Shown here: piece after piece, positions 34,615 to 43,365 of the stretch | Numbering within the stretch: the first letter of the stretch is position 1 | Layout: each line of letters begins with the position of its first letter | Translations under genes and position numbers: made by a program | NCBI GenBank assembly: GCA_964480635.1 | Contig: CAYZQE010000006.1 | Location: 1-53,852 of the forward strand | Source: CAYZQE01 sp964480635 | GTDB lineage: Bacteria; Pseudomonadota; Gammaproteobacteria; GCA-001735895 | DNA: 53,852 nucleotides | Reading direction: 5' to 3' | Notes under the pieces: model-generated | Database searches by the model: none | Told to the model about the DNA's origin: nothing | What the model saw: only the letters and a program-made list of their open reading frames with translations

Positions 34615-37584
34615 TTATTTAAGTTTAAGTGTAGAGCGTATAACTTGCAATAAATCACTATTTGTTGCTTGAGATTTAATTAGCGACTTATGAATGTATT
34701 TTAATTTATCGGATGAAGCACTATTTACTGAAAACACAATAACAGGCACAGGTGGGCAACCTTGTTTATTCACTAATGGCAGCAAATCTTCCCCATTGCC
34801 ATCAGGCAATACCAAGTCTAAAATAACCAAATCAAATACTTCATTCAGCAATAAAATCTCTGCTTGTTTAATCGTTCTAGCCGGAGTAATTATGGCATCT
34901 TCGATGACTATTGACTCTACAACTTTTAAAACACTCTCATCGCCTTCTAGGTGTAAAATATGGGGCTTAGGGTTAATTAATTTACGTAATGTTCGTGTCA
35001 GATCAGTTATTTCTATCGGTTTTTGCATCCATTCAAATACATTTAAAAACCGATCATCACGGTGTTTTTTTTCAAAGTCTTCCGCATTCGCCGAAATCAC
35101 CACCACGGGTAATTTTTCTGTTTTTGGGAGTTTTCTCAGTTCCCTCAACATATCCAATCCATCACCATCTGGCAAATCTAAATCTAAGGTCATAACCGAA
35201 AATTTGTTATTTTCTAATGCTAGTTTTGCCTGTGCTACCGTTGCTACTGCACTGGTACTAAAACCGATATTACCCACGACCATTGTCAAAAATGTTGAAA
35301 TATCACTATTATCTTCACAAATCAGCAGATGCGGTAAACCGCTATCAAATTCATTAAAAACACCATCAGGGCTATACTCTTGCAGTTCACTTAAATCAAA
35401 ATAAAAATCTGACCCTTTACCTTCTTCAGTATCAAACCTCAATTCGCTGCCGTGCTTTTCAACAAAAGATTTAGATATACTTAATCCCAAACCTGTCCCA
35501 CCTTTCTTGCGAGTATCTGAGGCATCTGCTTGAGTAAATTTTTCGAAAATAGTATCTTTAAAATTTTCTGGGATTCCTTGCCCATAATCTTTAACAGAGA
35601 TCCTAATATTCTCTTTAATGCGTTGTGCCGAGATTTCTATCATCGAATTTTCAGGGGAAAATTTAGCCGCATTAGACATTAAATTTGCCATTACTTGCAT
35701 TAATCGGTGTTTATCCCCTCGAACAAAATATTGTTTATCTTGATTTAAGTTAACAAATTCAACCTTGTGTTGATCGGCATAGCTTTTATTAGTTTCAATC
35801 GCTTCACTAATTAATAAACAAGCATCCATCACTTGCATATCAAATTCTAACTTTCCTGCGGTGATTTTCTCCATATCCAAAATATCATTGATTAACAAGA
35901 TTAATCGGTCTGTATTTTTATACGCAATGTCTAGCATACCTTTCAAATTTTCTGGTATTTTTCCAATACTACCCGAAACAGCCAAGCCTAAAGCGCCTTT
36001 AATGGATGTTAATGGTGTTCGTAACTCATGGCTAACCGATGAAACAAACTCTGCTTTGGCTTGCTCAACTTTTTTGCGCTCGGTAATATCTCGCACAATC
36101 CCCATAAAGCTAATATCGTCTTCCTCATCATCTAAATAAGATTTATAAATAATTTCACTAACCGCTAAATCCATAGCAAAAGTACTACCATCTTTACGCA
36201 AACCTACAACTTCACGGACTACCCCTATTGTTTTTTCATCTCCGGCACCCATAAAATCGGTTAAATAGCTATCATGCTCTTGATGAGGTTCTTGTGGCAT
36301 AAGTACTTTAACGTTTTTACCAATCACTTCATCTGCTTGATAGCCAAATATAGCGATGGCAGTATTATTAAACGTTTTGATACGGCCTCGTTTATCAATT
36401 AAAATAATGCCGTCAGCAGCGGTATCAAGAATTGCTTGGGTTTTTTGTACACTCCGCCTTTCCTCAGATTGAGCTATCCATAACTTATCCATGGTTTTAT
36501 TAAGCGTTTCACTTAAGTAAGAGAACTCATCATTGCCTTTTAAATCAATGCGAGTTTTTAAATCACCTTGACCAATTTTTTTAGCGCCTTTAACCAATGT
36601 TTGCATAGAACCCGCAATAAGATGGCTAAAATATTTAGATATAAAAATTGCTAATATAATTCCAATTATATTCATTGCCCAGGTTATGGCTAAAGCTAAA
36701 TTAATAGCTTTATAAGCATCATCTACGGCCGCTTTTTTAGCCTTATTTATTAGCGGCTGAATATTATCATCAAGCAAATCGTCAATCCTATCTAAACCAG
36801 CTTCATATTGCCTAAGAAAACCATCAATTTCGTTGGTTAGTTTTATGGCTTGGTTTCCAAGTAACATTGTAGAGCGAAATTCACGTTCAAAACTATTAAT
36901 CGATTCTATTAGCTTATCGGTTAACGCCATGTTTTTAATATTATTGATAGCGCCATACACATTTCCTTCTGCCACAGCTATCTCTTTTAAATAAGAGGGG
37001 TTGGCATCTAAAGCATAAGTTTCAATATCGCTAAATGCCTCTAAAGCAAATATGGTTAATTTTAAAATGAGTTGTTCAGATTCGGCGTTTAATGAAATAA
37101 CGGCAAAAAGGTCTTCAGCAATATAATAATCAATTTTTTTAGTTTTTGTTATAAACTGAGTCAATACCATTCGTCGAATGGCTAAACGCTCTAGGATATT
37201 TTGAGTTAATACTTTGAGTTCACGATATAAAACAGCAATTTTTTTTGCTTGCAATATAATTCTTTTATCCGTCGCAAGTGCTAAAAAATGAGACGAATGT
37301 AGCTCAAAATCTGACTCGGCATCTTCAAGTCTGGCTAATTGCTCTAAACCTTCATGACGTACATATTCAAAAACAGCTCGTGCCGACTCTCCAGCATTAA
37401 TTTCCATTTCTAACGAAGACTGTTCAAGCGGGTCTTCCACCTCTGTAAGCAGATACAAATCTTGCTCAATTCGGTTTAATAAATAGCTTGACGTCAAACT
37501 AGTAATAACAAATAGGACGACTATCGCACTAAAACCTAATAATATTTTTTGCGATAAGCTTCTTTTGATGCCGTGTTCAGCCAT
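34615..37584 (-). CDS. membrane hybrid histidine kinase with two receiver domains
   Basis: This 989-residue inner-membrane sensor kinase heads the operon. TM1 is near residues 13-38, then a periplasmic, mainly helical sensor region of about 255 residues, TM2 near 295-318 and a HAMP domain near 320-372. These are followed by PAS near 380-500 (TAADGIILIDKRG), HisKA (SHELRTPLTSIKGAL), HATPase (NLMSNAAKF, GGTGLGLSISK) and two REC domains. The first REC has LDLDLPDGDG. The second has LDLVLPDGNG but an atypical acidic pocket (LEGDES). The ligand is unknown; no recognised sensor fold is evident by eye. Confidence 0.92.
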   Translation of the reverse strand: MAEHGIKRSLSQKILLGFSAIVVLFVITSLTSSYLLNRIEQDLYLLTEVEDPLEQSSLEMEINAGESARAVFEYVRHEGLEQLARLEDAESDFELHSSHFLALATDKRIILQAKKIAVLYRELKVLTQNILERLAIRRMVLTQFITKTKKIDYYIAEDLFAVISLNAESEQLILKLTIFALEAFSDIETYALDANPSYLKEIAVAEGNVYGAINNIKNMALTDKLIESINSFEREFRSTMLLGNQAIKLTNEIDGFLRQYEAGLDRIDDLLDDNIQPLINKAKKAAVDDAYKAINLALAITWAMNIIGIILAIFISKYFSHLIAGSMQTLVKGAKKIGQGDLKTRIDLKGNDEFSYLSETLNKTMDKLWIAQSEERRSVQKTQAILDTAADGIILIDKRGRIKTFNNTAIAIFGYQADEVIGKNVKVLMPQEPHQEHDSYLTDFMGAGDEKTIGVVREVVGLRKDGSTFAMDLAVSEIIYKSYLDDEEDDISFMGIVRDITERKKVEQAKAEFVSSVSHELRTPLTSIKGALGLAVSGSIGKIPENLKGMLDIAYKNTDRLILLINDILDMEKITAGKLEFDMQVMDACLLISEAIETNKSYADQHKVEFVNLNQDKQYFVRGDKHRLMQVMANLMSNAAKFSPENSMIEISAQRIKENIRISVKDYGQGIPENFKDTIFEKFTQADASDTRKKGGTGLGLSISKSFVEKHGSELRFDTEEGKGSDFYFDLSELQEYSPDGVFNEFDSGLPHLLICEDNSDISTFLTMVVGNIGFSTSAVATVAQAKLALENNKFSVMTLDLDLPDGDGLDMLRELRKLPKTEKLPVVVISANAEDFEKKHRDDRFLNVFEWMQKPIEITDLTRTLRKLINPKPHILHLEGDESVLKVVESIVIEDAIITPARTIKQAEILLLNEVFDLVILDLVLPDGNGEDLLPLVNKQGCPPVPVIVFSVNSASSDKLKYIHKSLIKSQATNSDLLQVIRSTLKLK

Positions 37585-38275
37585 AATTTAATAAGTTCCT
37601 ATTTTTTATAGCTATTTTAGATCAAAATTTAAATAAATGTCTTTGAATTGTGTTTTTTTATTTCATGAGTTTTCTGATTTGGTGTTAAATAATCAATTGC
37701 GAAATGCAATCTTTTATAATTAGAGCCTCCTCAGAAAGTTAAACTCAAAATAACGCTGTGTAAAATTTAGACTCTTATCTGAGCGCGTAAGCCTAGCCTT
37801 TGGGTATAACGATCAAGACCCAATTGATTTATCTCAATCTCAATTTGATGCATTAACCCACAGATAATTGTAGACGACAAAAATGCCGTAATAGAACCCA
37901 AAAGAGCGGTGCTATGGTAGAGGATCAAAGTGCCTTGAATGATTATAATTAGTCAGAGGCATTGGAAAGCATTGGGATAGCAGACTCTTTTGGCGAGCTA
38001 TCAAAAGGGAGCTCAGCAAAGCTTTACTATATTCAAACGCAATCATTAGAGGGGCTAGGTCGGCTAGAGGCGATTTAAAGCTATGGTCACATTGTAAAAC
38101 AGCATGTCAATAGCCCTTATGCCGAAGTATCTCAGCAAAGGCTTGATATTCTAATCGAATTTTCTACAAACTAACTTTACTTAGTTTTTCTTAAACTTAT
38201 CATTTTTGATAAGTTTAAACGCTCACAATAAACGATTAAAACTCTTGATCGTAAGTGCTAAAATTGAAATGAACG
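37585..38275. other. 691-bp stretch without an intact gene
   Basis: The interval lies between the start of the sensor-kinase operon (leftward) and the stop of the M48 protease gene (leftward). The first ~170 bp are very AT-rich and probably hold the kinase promoter. From about 37770 onwards the composition becomes more coding-like on the plus strand but is broken by stops and frame changes (see the remnant at 37968-38174). No RNA gene or clear repeat is seen. Confidence 0.6.
37968..38174 (+). pseudogene. remnant of an unidentified protein-coding gene
   Basis: A plus-strand frame from 37968 reads SIGIADSFGELSKGS, then LYYIQTQSLEGLGRLEAI, a stop at 38076-38078, then SYGHIVKQHVNSPYAEVSQQ and RLDILIEFSTN to a stop at 38172-38174. 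No start codon suits it. Upstream, other frames give similarly protein-like but interrupted pieces (DPIDLSQSQFDALTH near 37830, DDKNAVIEPKRAVLW near 37877). Together they look like the decayed 3' part of a gene. I do not recognise the family. Confidence 0.4.
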
Positions 38276-39067
38276 TTATTTGCTTTTAAGATAATAAGGC
38301 ATCATTTTAGGCACAAGTTTCTTTAAAGTTTTTTCTCTATTTTTAGGGGCAGGGTGCGTGCTTAAAAACTCTAACCCACCGCCGCCACTGGCCTTAGCCA
38401 TTTTTTGCCAGAGGCTCACAGCAGCATTGGGGTTAAAGCCTGCTTTTGCCGCTAATTCAATACCAATTTTATCAGCTTCTGTCTCAGATAATCGGCTGTT
38501 AGGCAAAGTTAGAGCAAGTTGTGCGGCTATAGTAGTCAGGCCTAACTCTGTATTAGAAACACTACCTGTTTCTTTTAGTACGGCTAAAGCAATGCCACTG
38601 GCCATGGCTATGGACATGCGTTCTGCTGAATGATTAGCCAGTGCATGGGCTATTTCGTGCCCCATGACTTGGGCTATTTCATCATCAGTGGCATTAAGTT
38701 TATTAATTAACCCAGTGTATATAGCCATTTTCCCGCCAGCCATGCACCAAGCATTGATGGTGTTAGGCTCATCAATAATTTTAACGCTCCAGCTCCAATT
38801 TTTTGTATCGGGACGAAGTTTTTGGGCTTGAACGATTAATTTATCGGTAATACGATTTATACGCTTAACCATTTGGGGGTTGTTATCAAGCTTCCCTTCT
38901 TTTTTAAAGGGCTCCAAAGTATTGATATAAGCTTGTTTTGATGATTGAATCGCACTGTTTTCAGAGACTAATAGTAATTGTTGGCGACCCGTTATATTTT
39001 TAGCACAAGCGTTTAATAGAAGAGTGACGGATAATATGATTAATACTTTAAAGTTAATTTTTTTCAT
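38276..39067 (-). CDS. M48-family zinc metalloprotease lipoprotein
   Basis: This 263-residue LoiP/YcaL-like peptidase is probably anchored to the periplasmic face of a membrane. The N terminus ends in the lipobox LLNAC, so Cys21 should be lipidated. The zinc motif HEIAHALANH and the downstream SRLSETEADKIGIELAAKAGF (third zinc ligand Glu) are intact, so it should be active. Family members degrade damaged envelope proteins. It lies 9 bp after the glyoxalase-II-like gene on the same strand. Confidence 0.92.
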   Translation of the reverse strand: MKKINFKVLIILSVTLLLNACAKNITGRQQLLLVSENSAIQSSKQAYINTLEPFKKEGKLDNNPQMVKRINRITDKLIVQAQKLRPDTKNWSWSVKIIDEPNTINAWCMAGGKMAIYTGLINKLNATDDEIAQVMGHEIAHALANHSAERMSIAMASGIALAVLKETGSVSNTELGLTTIAAQLALTLPNSRLSETEADKIGIELAAKAGFNPNAAVSLWQKMAKASGGGGLEFLSTHPAPKNREKTLKKLVPKMMPYYLKSK

Positions 39068-39076
39068 AATGTAAGG

Positions 39077-39796
39077 TTATTTTAGTAAGTCAGCAACACG
39101 CATTTGCTGTTTTGTTGTGGGTTGGTAGGGATAAGTTCGCGTGTCATCATGGACATGCTCTCGATAGTTAATAAACGCCGATTGAGTATCAAAGTGTAAA
39201 AAAGGGTTGCCTTCAATTTGTTGATTCATCGTGCATGATTTTTCGTCGGCGTAGTGATGGCCCGGTAAAATAACGCGTTTTGGGTCGAGTTTTTCTTTCA
39301 TGTTTTTGAGTGTGGCATATAAAACCTCGGGGTCGGCACCCGCTAATTTACAATGACCGCAACCGTAAACAAATAAAGTATCGCCAGTAATTAATTCATT
39401 GCCAAACTCGTAGCAGGCTGAACCAACAGAATGTCCTGGAGTATGCAGTGCTTTAATTGTCGTGTCGCCAACGTGTATGATATCGCCACCAAGATGAAGT
39501 TTTGACGGTTTAAAATCTAAATGCCAAAACTCATGCTCTGCTTGCATTAAATGCACATGACATTCTTTTTCTTCAAGCAATGCTTCAATGCCATTGATGT
39601 GGTCGTGATGCGCATGGGTGAGCAAAATTTGATTGATGTTTAAATCGTTTTTTTCGGCTTCTTGTAGGATAGCAGGAACATCCCAAGCAGGATCAACAAC
39701 CGCGCATTTTTTTGTTTTAATGTCTTCAATTAGATAAACAAGATTGTTCATTGGCCCAAGGTCTAAGGTGTGTACTTCATACGTTTTTTTAGACAT
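39077..39796 (-). CDS. hydroxyacylglutathione hydrolase-like MBL protein
   Basis: This 239-residue cytosolic glyoxalase-II-like enzyme probably hydrolyses S-D-lactoylglutathione or a related thioester. The metal motif THAHHDHINGIE, HTPGHSVGSACY, GDTLFVYGCGHC and PGHHYA are all present in order. It lacks the full C-terminal substrate-binding helices of classical GloB, having instead a short tail (MNQQIEGNPFLHF...). It could therefore be a generic GloB homologue, for example a persulfide dioxygenase relative. The strand and 9-bp gap couple it to the M48 protease gene. Confidence 0.82.
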   Translation of the reverse strand: MSKKTYEVHTLDLGPMNNLVYLIEDIKTKKCAVVDPAWDVPAILQEAEKNDLNINQILLTHAHHDHINGIEALLEEKECHVHLMQAEHEFWHLDFKPSKLHLGGDIIHVGDTTIKALHTPGHSVGSACYEFGNELITGDTLFVYGCGHCKLAGADPEVLYATLKNMKEKLDPKRVILPGHHYADEKSCTMNQQIEGNPFLHFDTQSAFINYREHVHDDTRTYPYQPTTKQQMRVADLLK

Positions 39797-39917
39797 TTAT
39801 GATGACCTGTTTATATAGAATGCATTTTAATTTAGTGCCGAATTTGAGTTTATACACATTTTTTAAAAATAAAAGAACTATCAATTATGTTATTATATTG
39901 GTATAAAGTTGCGGATT

Positions 39918-39938
39918 AACACAACACAACACAACACA
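39918..39938. repeat. ACACA pentanucleotide repeat upstream of DUF2853 gene
   Basis: Four copies of a 5-bp unit (AACAC) form a short tandem array ending two bases before GGAG, the ribosome-binding site of the DUF2853 gene. Arrays of this kind can change length by slippage. Confidence 0.7.
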
Positions 39939-39950
39939 AAGGAGAATAAA

Positions 39951-40274
39951 ATGGCCGATGTAGAAACTGCAATCGCTGACGTAAAACTATATGATGCTGG
40001 TGCTGATGATGCACTAATCAAAGCTGTATTTAAAGGTTTAGGACCTTCTGTCCATAACAAAGATGCTAGTTTAGTGTCTTGTTCTGATCCAGCAGAGTTA
40101 GAAACAGTTCGTAAAAACTATTTACTTAAAAAATTAGGTTTAGATGATACACCAGCGTTAGATGACGCAATTAAAGAAGTGTGTCAAACTTTGAAGGATA
40201 CTCGTAGAAAATCACGCGTTACCTTTTATTACTTACTTTGCAAAAAATTTGGCAAAGAATCAGTTTATAGCTAA
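39951..40274 (+). CDS. DUF2853 family protein
   Basis: This 107-residue soluble protein matches the DUF2853 family: FKGLGPSVHNKDASLVSCSD, ELETVRKNYLLKKLGL and LLCKKFGKESVYS at the C terminus. The family has a small helical fold and no known function. The start is ATG at 39951, with GGAG upstream; a TTG-initiated extension from 39909 would translate the repeat array and is unlikely. It is a single-gene unit with its own terminator. Confidence 0.9.
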   Translation: MADVETAIADVKLYDAGADDALIKAVFKGLGPSVHNKDASLVSCSDPAELETVRKNYLLKKLGLDDTPALDDAIKEVCQTLKDTRRKSRVTFYYLLCKKFGKESVYS

Positions 40275-40323
40275 TTGAAAGTCATTATTAATTTGGGAAC
40301 TTTATTTTCAAATTAATGTTTAT

Positions 40324-40363
40324 AAAACGCACGTAATAAATTTTATTTCGTGCGTTTTTTTTT
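40324..40363 (+). terminator. terminator after DUF2853 gene
   Basis: AAAACGCACG and CGTGCGTTTT form a 10-bp stem with an AT-rich 15-base loop, followed by more T residues (nine T in all). Confidence 0.9.
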
Positions 40364-40411
40364 GAGCATAGTAAATGATTTTTTTAGCAATCAGTGTTTA
40401 ATATTATTTTT

Positions 40412-41473
40412 ATGAAAAAATTTCTTGTTTTTGTGTTTCTTACTGTATCAATTATTATACCCCTCAAGGGTTTTGCAGTAGATAAATTAAAAGTGGGAAC
40501 GATAGAGCGCCCTCCGTTTGTTTTAAAAAATAATGGGCAGTTATCCGGTTTTTCTATTGAATTATGGGAAGCTATCGCTAAAGAAATAAACGTTAATTAT
40601 CAATGGCAAGAACATAAGCAGTTTTCAGATATGATTAATGCGGCTGTATCGGGTGAAAATGATCTTGTCATTGCTAATATTTCATTAACATCTGCGCGTG
40701 AAAAACTGGGTGATTTTTCACAACCATTTTTTAAATCTGGCATGTCTATTGCCATAAAAAACAACTCTCAGCCTTCATATTTAACCATAATTTGGCAATC
40801 TGGCATCATGTTTTTTTTGTTGGGTGCCTTTGGGATTTTGTTGATTATTGCTCATATATTATGGTTTTTTGAGCGCAATGTAGAAAGTGCTCGCCATGAT
40901 TATTTTCGCGATGATTATTTAGGGGGTATATGGGATGCCTTTTGGTGGGCTTTTATTATTATGACCATGGGTGGTTTTGAAAATGAAGTGCCGAAAAAAA
41001 TTGTTAGTCGAATTTTAGCGATGATTTGGATTATTATTAGTCTATTTTTTATATCGGCTATAACTGCACAAATGACAACAGCATTGACAGTGGCTGAATT
41101 GCAAACGGATATACGTACTTATAAAGACTTAAAGGGAAAAAGAGTGGCCGTGACTGCTCAGTCGTCTCATGAGGTCTTTTTAGCAAGTAAGGGCATTAAA
41201 GCCATCGCTTACGCTTCCTTTGGGTTAATGTATAAAGACTTAAAAAATGGAAAGGTAGCTGCCATTGTGGCCGATTATCCCGTATTGTCTTATTATGCTG
41301 CTAATGATGGCTCTACTTGGATGAGAGTAGTGGGCGAAGTTTTTAATGAGGAGTATTACGGCATTCTTTTTCCTGAAAGTTCGCCTTTACTCGAAAAGGT
41401 AAACATTACACTGTTAAAGCTTAAAGAAGAAGGGTATTACAGTACCTTATCGACTAAATATTTTGGACAATAA
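40412..41473 (+). CDS. prokaryotic ionotropic glutamate receptor-like channel
   Basis: This 353-residue membrane protein has the GluR0 arrangement. A signal peptide (1-22) is followed by periplasmic binding lobe S1 (24-115, with ligand-carboxylate Arg96 in SLTSARE), TM1 (126-152), a pore helix (172-185, GGIWDAFWWAFIIMT), TM2 (199-222, ending SAITAQMTTALT) and lobe S2 (228-350, with Asp288 in VADYP). Bacterial relatives have a K+-channel TVGYGD filter; here the equivalent is TMGGFENE. ATG 40412 is chosen for the signal peptide, though its ribosome-binding site is poor; a GTG lies six codons upstream. It stands as a single gene. Confidence 0.87.
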   Translation: MKKFLVFVFLTVSIIIPLKGFAVDKLKVGTIERPPFVLKNNGQLSGFSIELWEAIAKEINVNYQWQEHKQFSDMINAAVSGENDLVIANISLTSAREKLGDFSQPFFKSGMSIAIKNNSQPSYLTIIWQSGIMFFLLGAFGILLIIAHILWFFERNVESARHDYFRDDYLGGIWDAFWWAFIIMTMGGFENEVPKKIVSRILAMIWIIISLFFISAITAQMTTALTVAELQTDIRTYKDLKGKRVAVTAQSSHEVFLASKGIKAIAYASFGLMYKDLKNGKVAAIVADYPVLSYYAANDGSTWMRVVGEVFNEEYYGILFPESSPLLEKVNITLLKLKEEGYYSTLSTKYFGQ

Positions 41474-41578
41474 GATTGCTAAATTTTTTATTAGAATGTT
41501 TGGGCTTAATCAGGAACTCCTTAAGCTATTTTAATGATTTATATAGGTGAATTCGTTATCATACTCGCCACTTAAAAT

Positions 41579-43012
41579 ATGACAAACGAGACATGTATGG
41601 AAAAGGTAGTTGATGTTGCTATTATTGGCGCAGGTACTTCAGGTTTAAATGCTTTAGGCCAAGTTAAAAAAGCAGGGAAATCTTTTGTATTAATCAACGG
41701 CGGACATTGGGGTACAACGTGTGCACGTGTCGGTTGTATGCCCTCTAAAGCCATGATTCAAGTGGCTGAAGATTTTCATCGAAAAAAGGTGTTTGAACGT
41801 CATGGTATCGAAGGGGCTGATGGGCTTAGCCTTAACCAAGAAGAAAGCATGGAACATGTCCGTGATATGCGCGATACCTTTGTCGATCGTGTATTGGGTA
41901 GTAGCACCGACAATATGCCTGATGAAGTCAAGCTAGATGGCTATGCTAAGTTTATTGAGCCAGGTGTTCTACAGGTTGGTGATGTCACTGTGCGAGCAAG
42001 TCGGGTGATTATAGCGACAGGTACGACACCGATTGTTCCAGCGCTGTGGAAACTGTTTGGCGATAAAATTTTAACCACTGATGAAGTGTTTGAACAAGAA
42101 TCATTTCCTGACACTATGGCGGTTATAGGTTTAGGTGTGATTGGTTTAGAAATCGGCCAATCATTAAGCCGTAAGGGTGTCAAAGTAACCGGTATTGAAG
42201 GCAGTGATACTATTGCCTCGTTATCTGATTCTGTCGCACGTGATGTTGCCATCGAAACACTGGGTAAAGAGTTTGATATTTGGTTAGGCAATAATGCAGA
42301 GCTAAGCGAAGAAGGCGATAAAATTAAAATAACAGCGGGTGATCAATCAATAGTTGTTGATAAAGTCGTTGTTTCTATTGGGCGCACACCAAACTTAAGT
42401 AATTTGGGGCTAGACAAGCTAGATTTGCCGTTGGATGAAAAAGGCATGCCCTCTTATAATGAAAACTCAATGCAAATCGGTGACTTACCTGTTTATATAG
42501 CAGGAGATAATAATGGTTCACGCCAAATTCTGCATGAAGCAGGTGATGAAGGTAAAATTGCAGGTTATAACGCGGCTCATAATACAGCGACAAAATTTAA
42601 ACGAAAAACACCTTTAGGCATTACTTTTTGTGACCCTAATATTGCGACGATTGGCCAGACATGGGCAGAACTAGAAGGCAATGACGATGTGGTTGTTGGT
42701 GAAATGTCATTAGGGCCAGTGGGTAGGGCGTTAATAATGGCCAGTAACCGTGGCGTGATGCGGGTTTATGCACATAAATTTACAGGCAAGGTGCTTGGTG
42801 CTGCGATTGTATCAACGCGTGGCGAGCATATCGCCCATTTATTGGCATGGGCTATCAGTCAAAATATGACCATTCATGATATGTTAAAAATGCCTTACTA
42901 CCATCCGGTTATTGAAGAAGCCATGCAAGCGTGTTTATACAATGTTAAAAGCCAGCTAGACATTGCTGACGATGCTAAAATTTATGAATTAGAGGAATTA
43001 TCAGATGACTGA
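41579..43012 (+). CDS. dihydrolipoyl dehydrogenase-like flavoprotein
   Basis: This 477-residue class-I pyridine-nucleotide disulfide oxidoreductase has an FAD motif (AIIGAGTSGLNAL), a redox-active disulfide in TTCARVGCMPSKA (CX4C), an NAD(P) motif (VIGLGVIGLEIGQSLS) and a C-terminal dimer interface with the catalytic YYHPVIEEA, where lipoamide dehydrogenases usually have HAHP. It is not next to 2-oxoacid dehydrogenase genes, so it may serve another disulfide substrate. The start is ATG 41579 or ATG 41597. The following small gene overlaps its end by 8 bp. Confidence 0.85.
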   Translation: MTNETCMEKVVDVAIIGAGTSGLNALGQVKKAGKSFVLINGGHWGTTCARVGCMPSKAMIQVAEDFHRKKVFERHGIEGADGLSLNQEESMEHVRDMRDTFVDRVLGSSTDNMPDEVKLDGYAKFIEPGVLQVGDVTVRASRVIIATGTTPIVPALWKLFGDKILTTDEVFEQESFPDTMAVIGLGVIGLEIGQSLSRKGVKVTGIEGSDTIASLSDSVARDVAIETLGKEFDIWLGNNAELSEEGDKIKITAGDQSIVVDKVVVSIGRTPNLSNLGLDKLDLPLDEKGMPSYNENSMQIGDLPVYIAGDNNGSRQILHEAGDEGKIAGYNAAHNTATKFKRKTPLGITFCDPNIATIGQTWAELEGNDDVVVGEMSLGPVGRALIMASNRGVMRVYAHKFTGKVLGAAIVSTRGEHIAHLLAWAISQNMTIHDMLKMPYYHPVIEEAMQACLYNVKSQLDIADDAKIYELEELSDD

Positions 43013-43313
43013 TACCACAGAAATTAAGGCATTAAACATAGAAGAAGTGATTGCTACTGATTACCGCATTATGAAAATGATGCGTCAAGTTTTATCATCT
43101 ATCGCTCGTGATACGGTACCCCCAGCAGGGATGAAACACCCTTTGAGTGATGAAACAATACAAGGTATTCGTGAATGTTTAGCAGTGATTTCATCACGTG
43201 AGCACGAATTAGGCAAACAAGTGGGTAGTGAAAATAACGCTCGTCGCCCACGTTTTATTGATGAGCCAAAAGCACCTGTAGTATCAATCGATTCGTTAAC
43301 TAAAAAGCAGTAA
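43005..43313 (+). CDS. small conserved-looking hypothetical protein
   Basis: This 102-residue soluble protein has a helical core (EEVIATDYRIMKMMRQVLSS) and a Pro/charged tail. I do not recognise a characterised family. It overlaps the flavoprotein gene by 8 bp and has GAGGAA upstream of its ATG, so it is very probably expressed with it. No membrane segment or cysteine is present. Confidence 0.75.
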   Translation: MTDTTEIKALNIEEVIATDYRIMKMMRQVLSSIARDTVPPAGMKHPLSDETIQGIRECLAVISSREHELGKQVGSENNARRPRFIDEPKAPVVSIDSLTKKQ

Positions 43314-43320
43314 AATAATC

Positions 43321-43344
43321 CCCCTCTCTTAGCGTGAGAAGGGG
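43321..43344. repeat. C-rich/G-rich hairpin element
   Basis: CCCCTCTC and GAGAAGGGG form a short imperfect stem between the small hypothetical gene and argG. It resembles the C-rich repeat at 10748-10790 and is followed by an A-rich tract leading into the argG ribosome-binding region, so it may be a copy of an interspersed element acting as a processing hairpin. Confidence 0.5.
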
Positions 43345-43365
43345 CTAGAAAAAAAGAGATAAAAA

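Noticed and set aside
34694..35404. A 236-codon plus-strand frame opposite the hybrid kinase.
   Set aside because: It is antisense to receiver domains whose motifs are all on the minus strand; no ribosome-binding site or family match.
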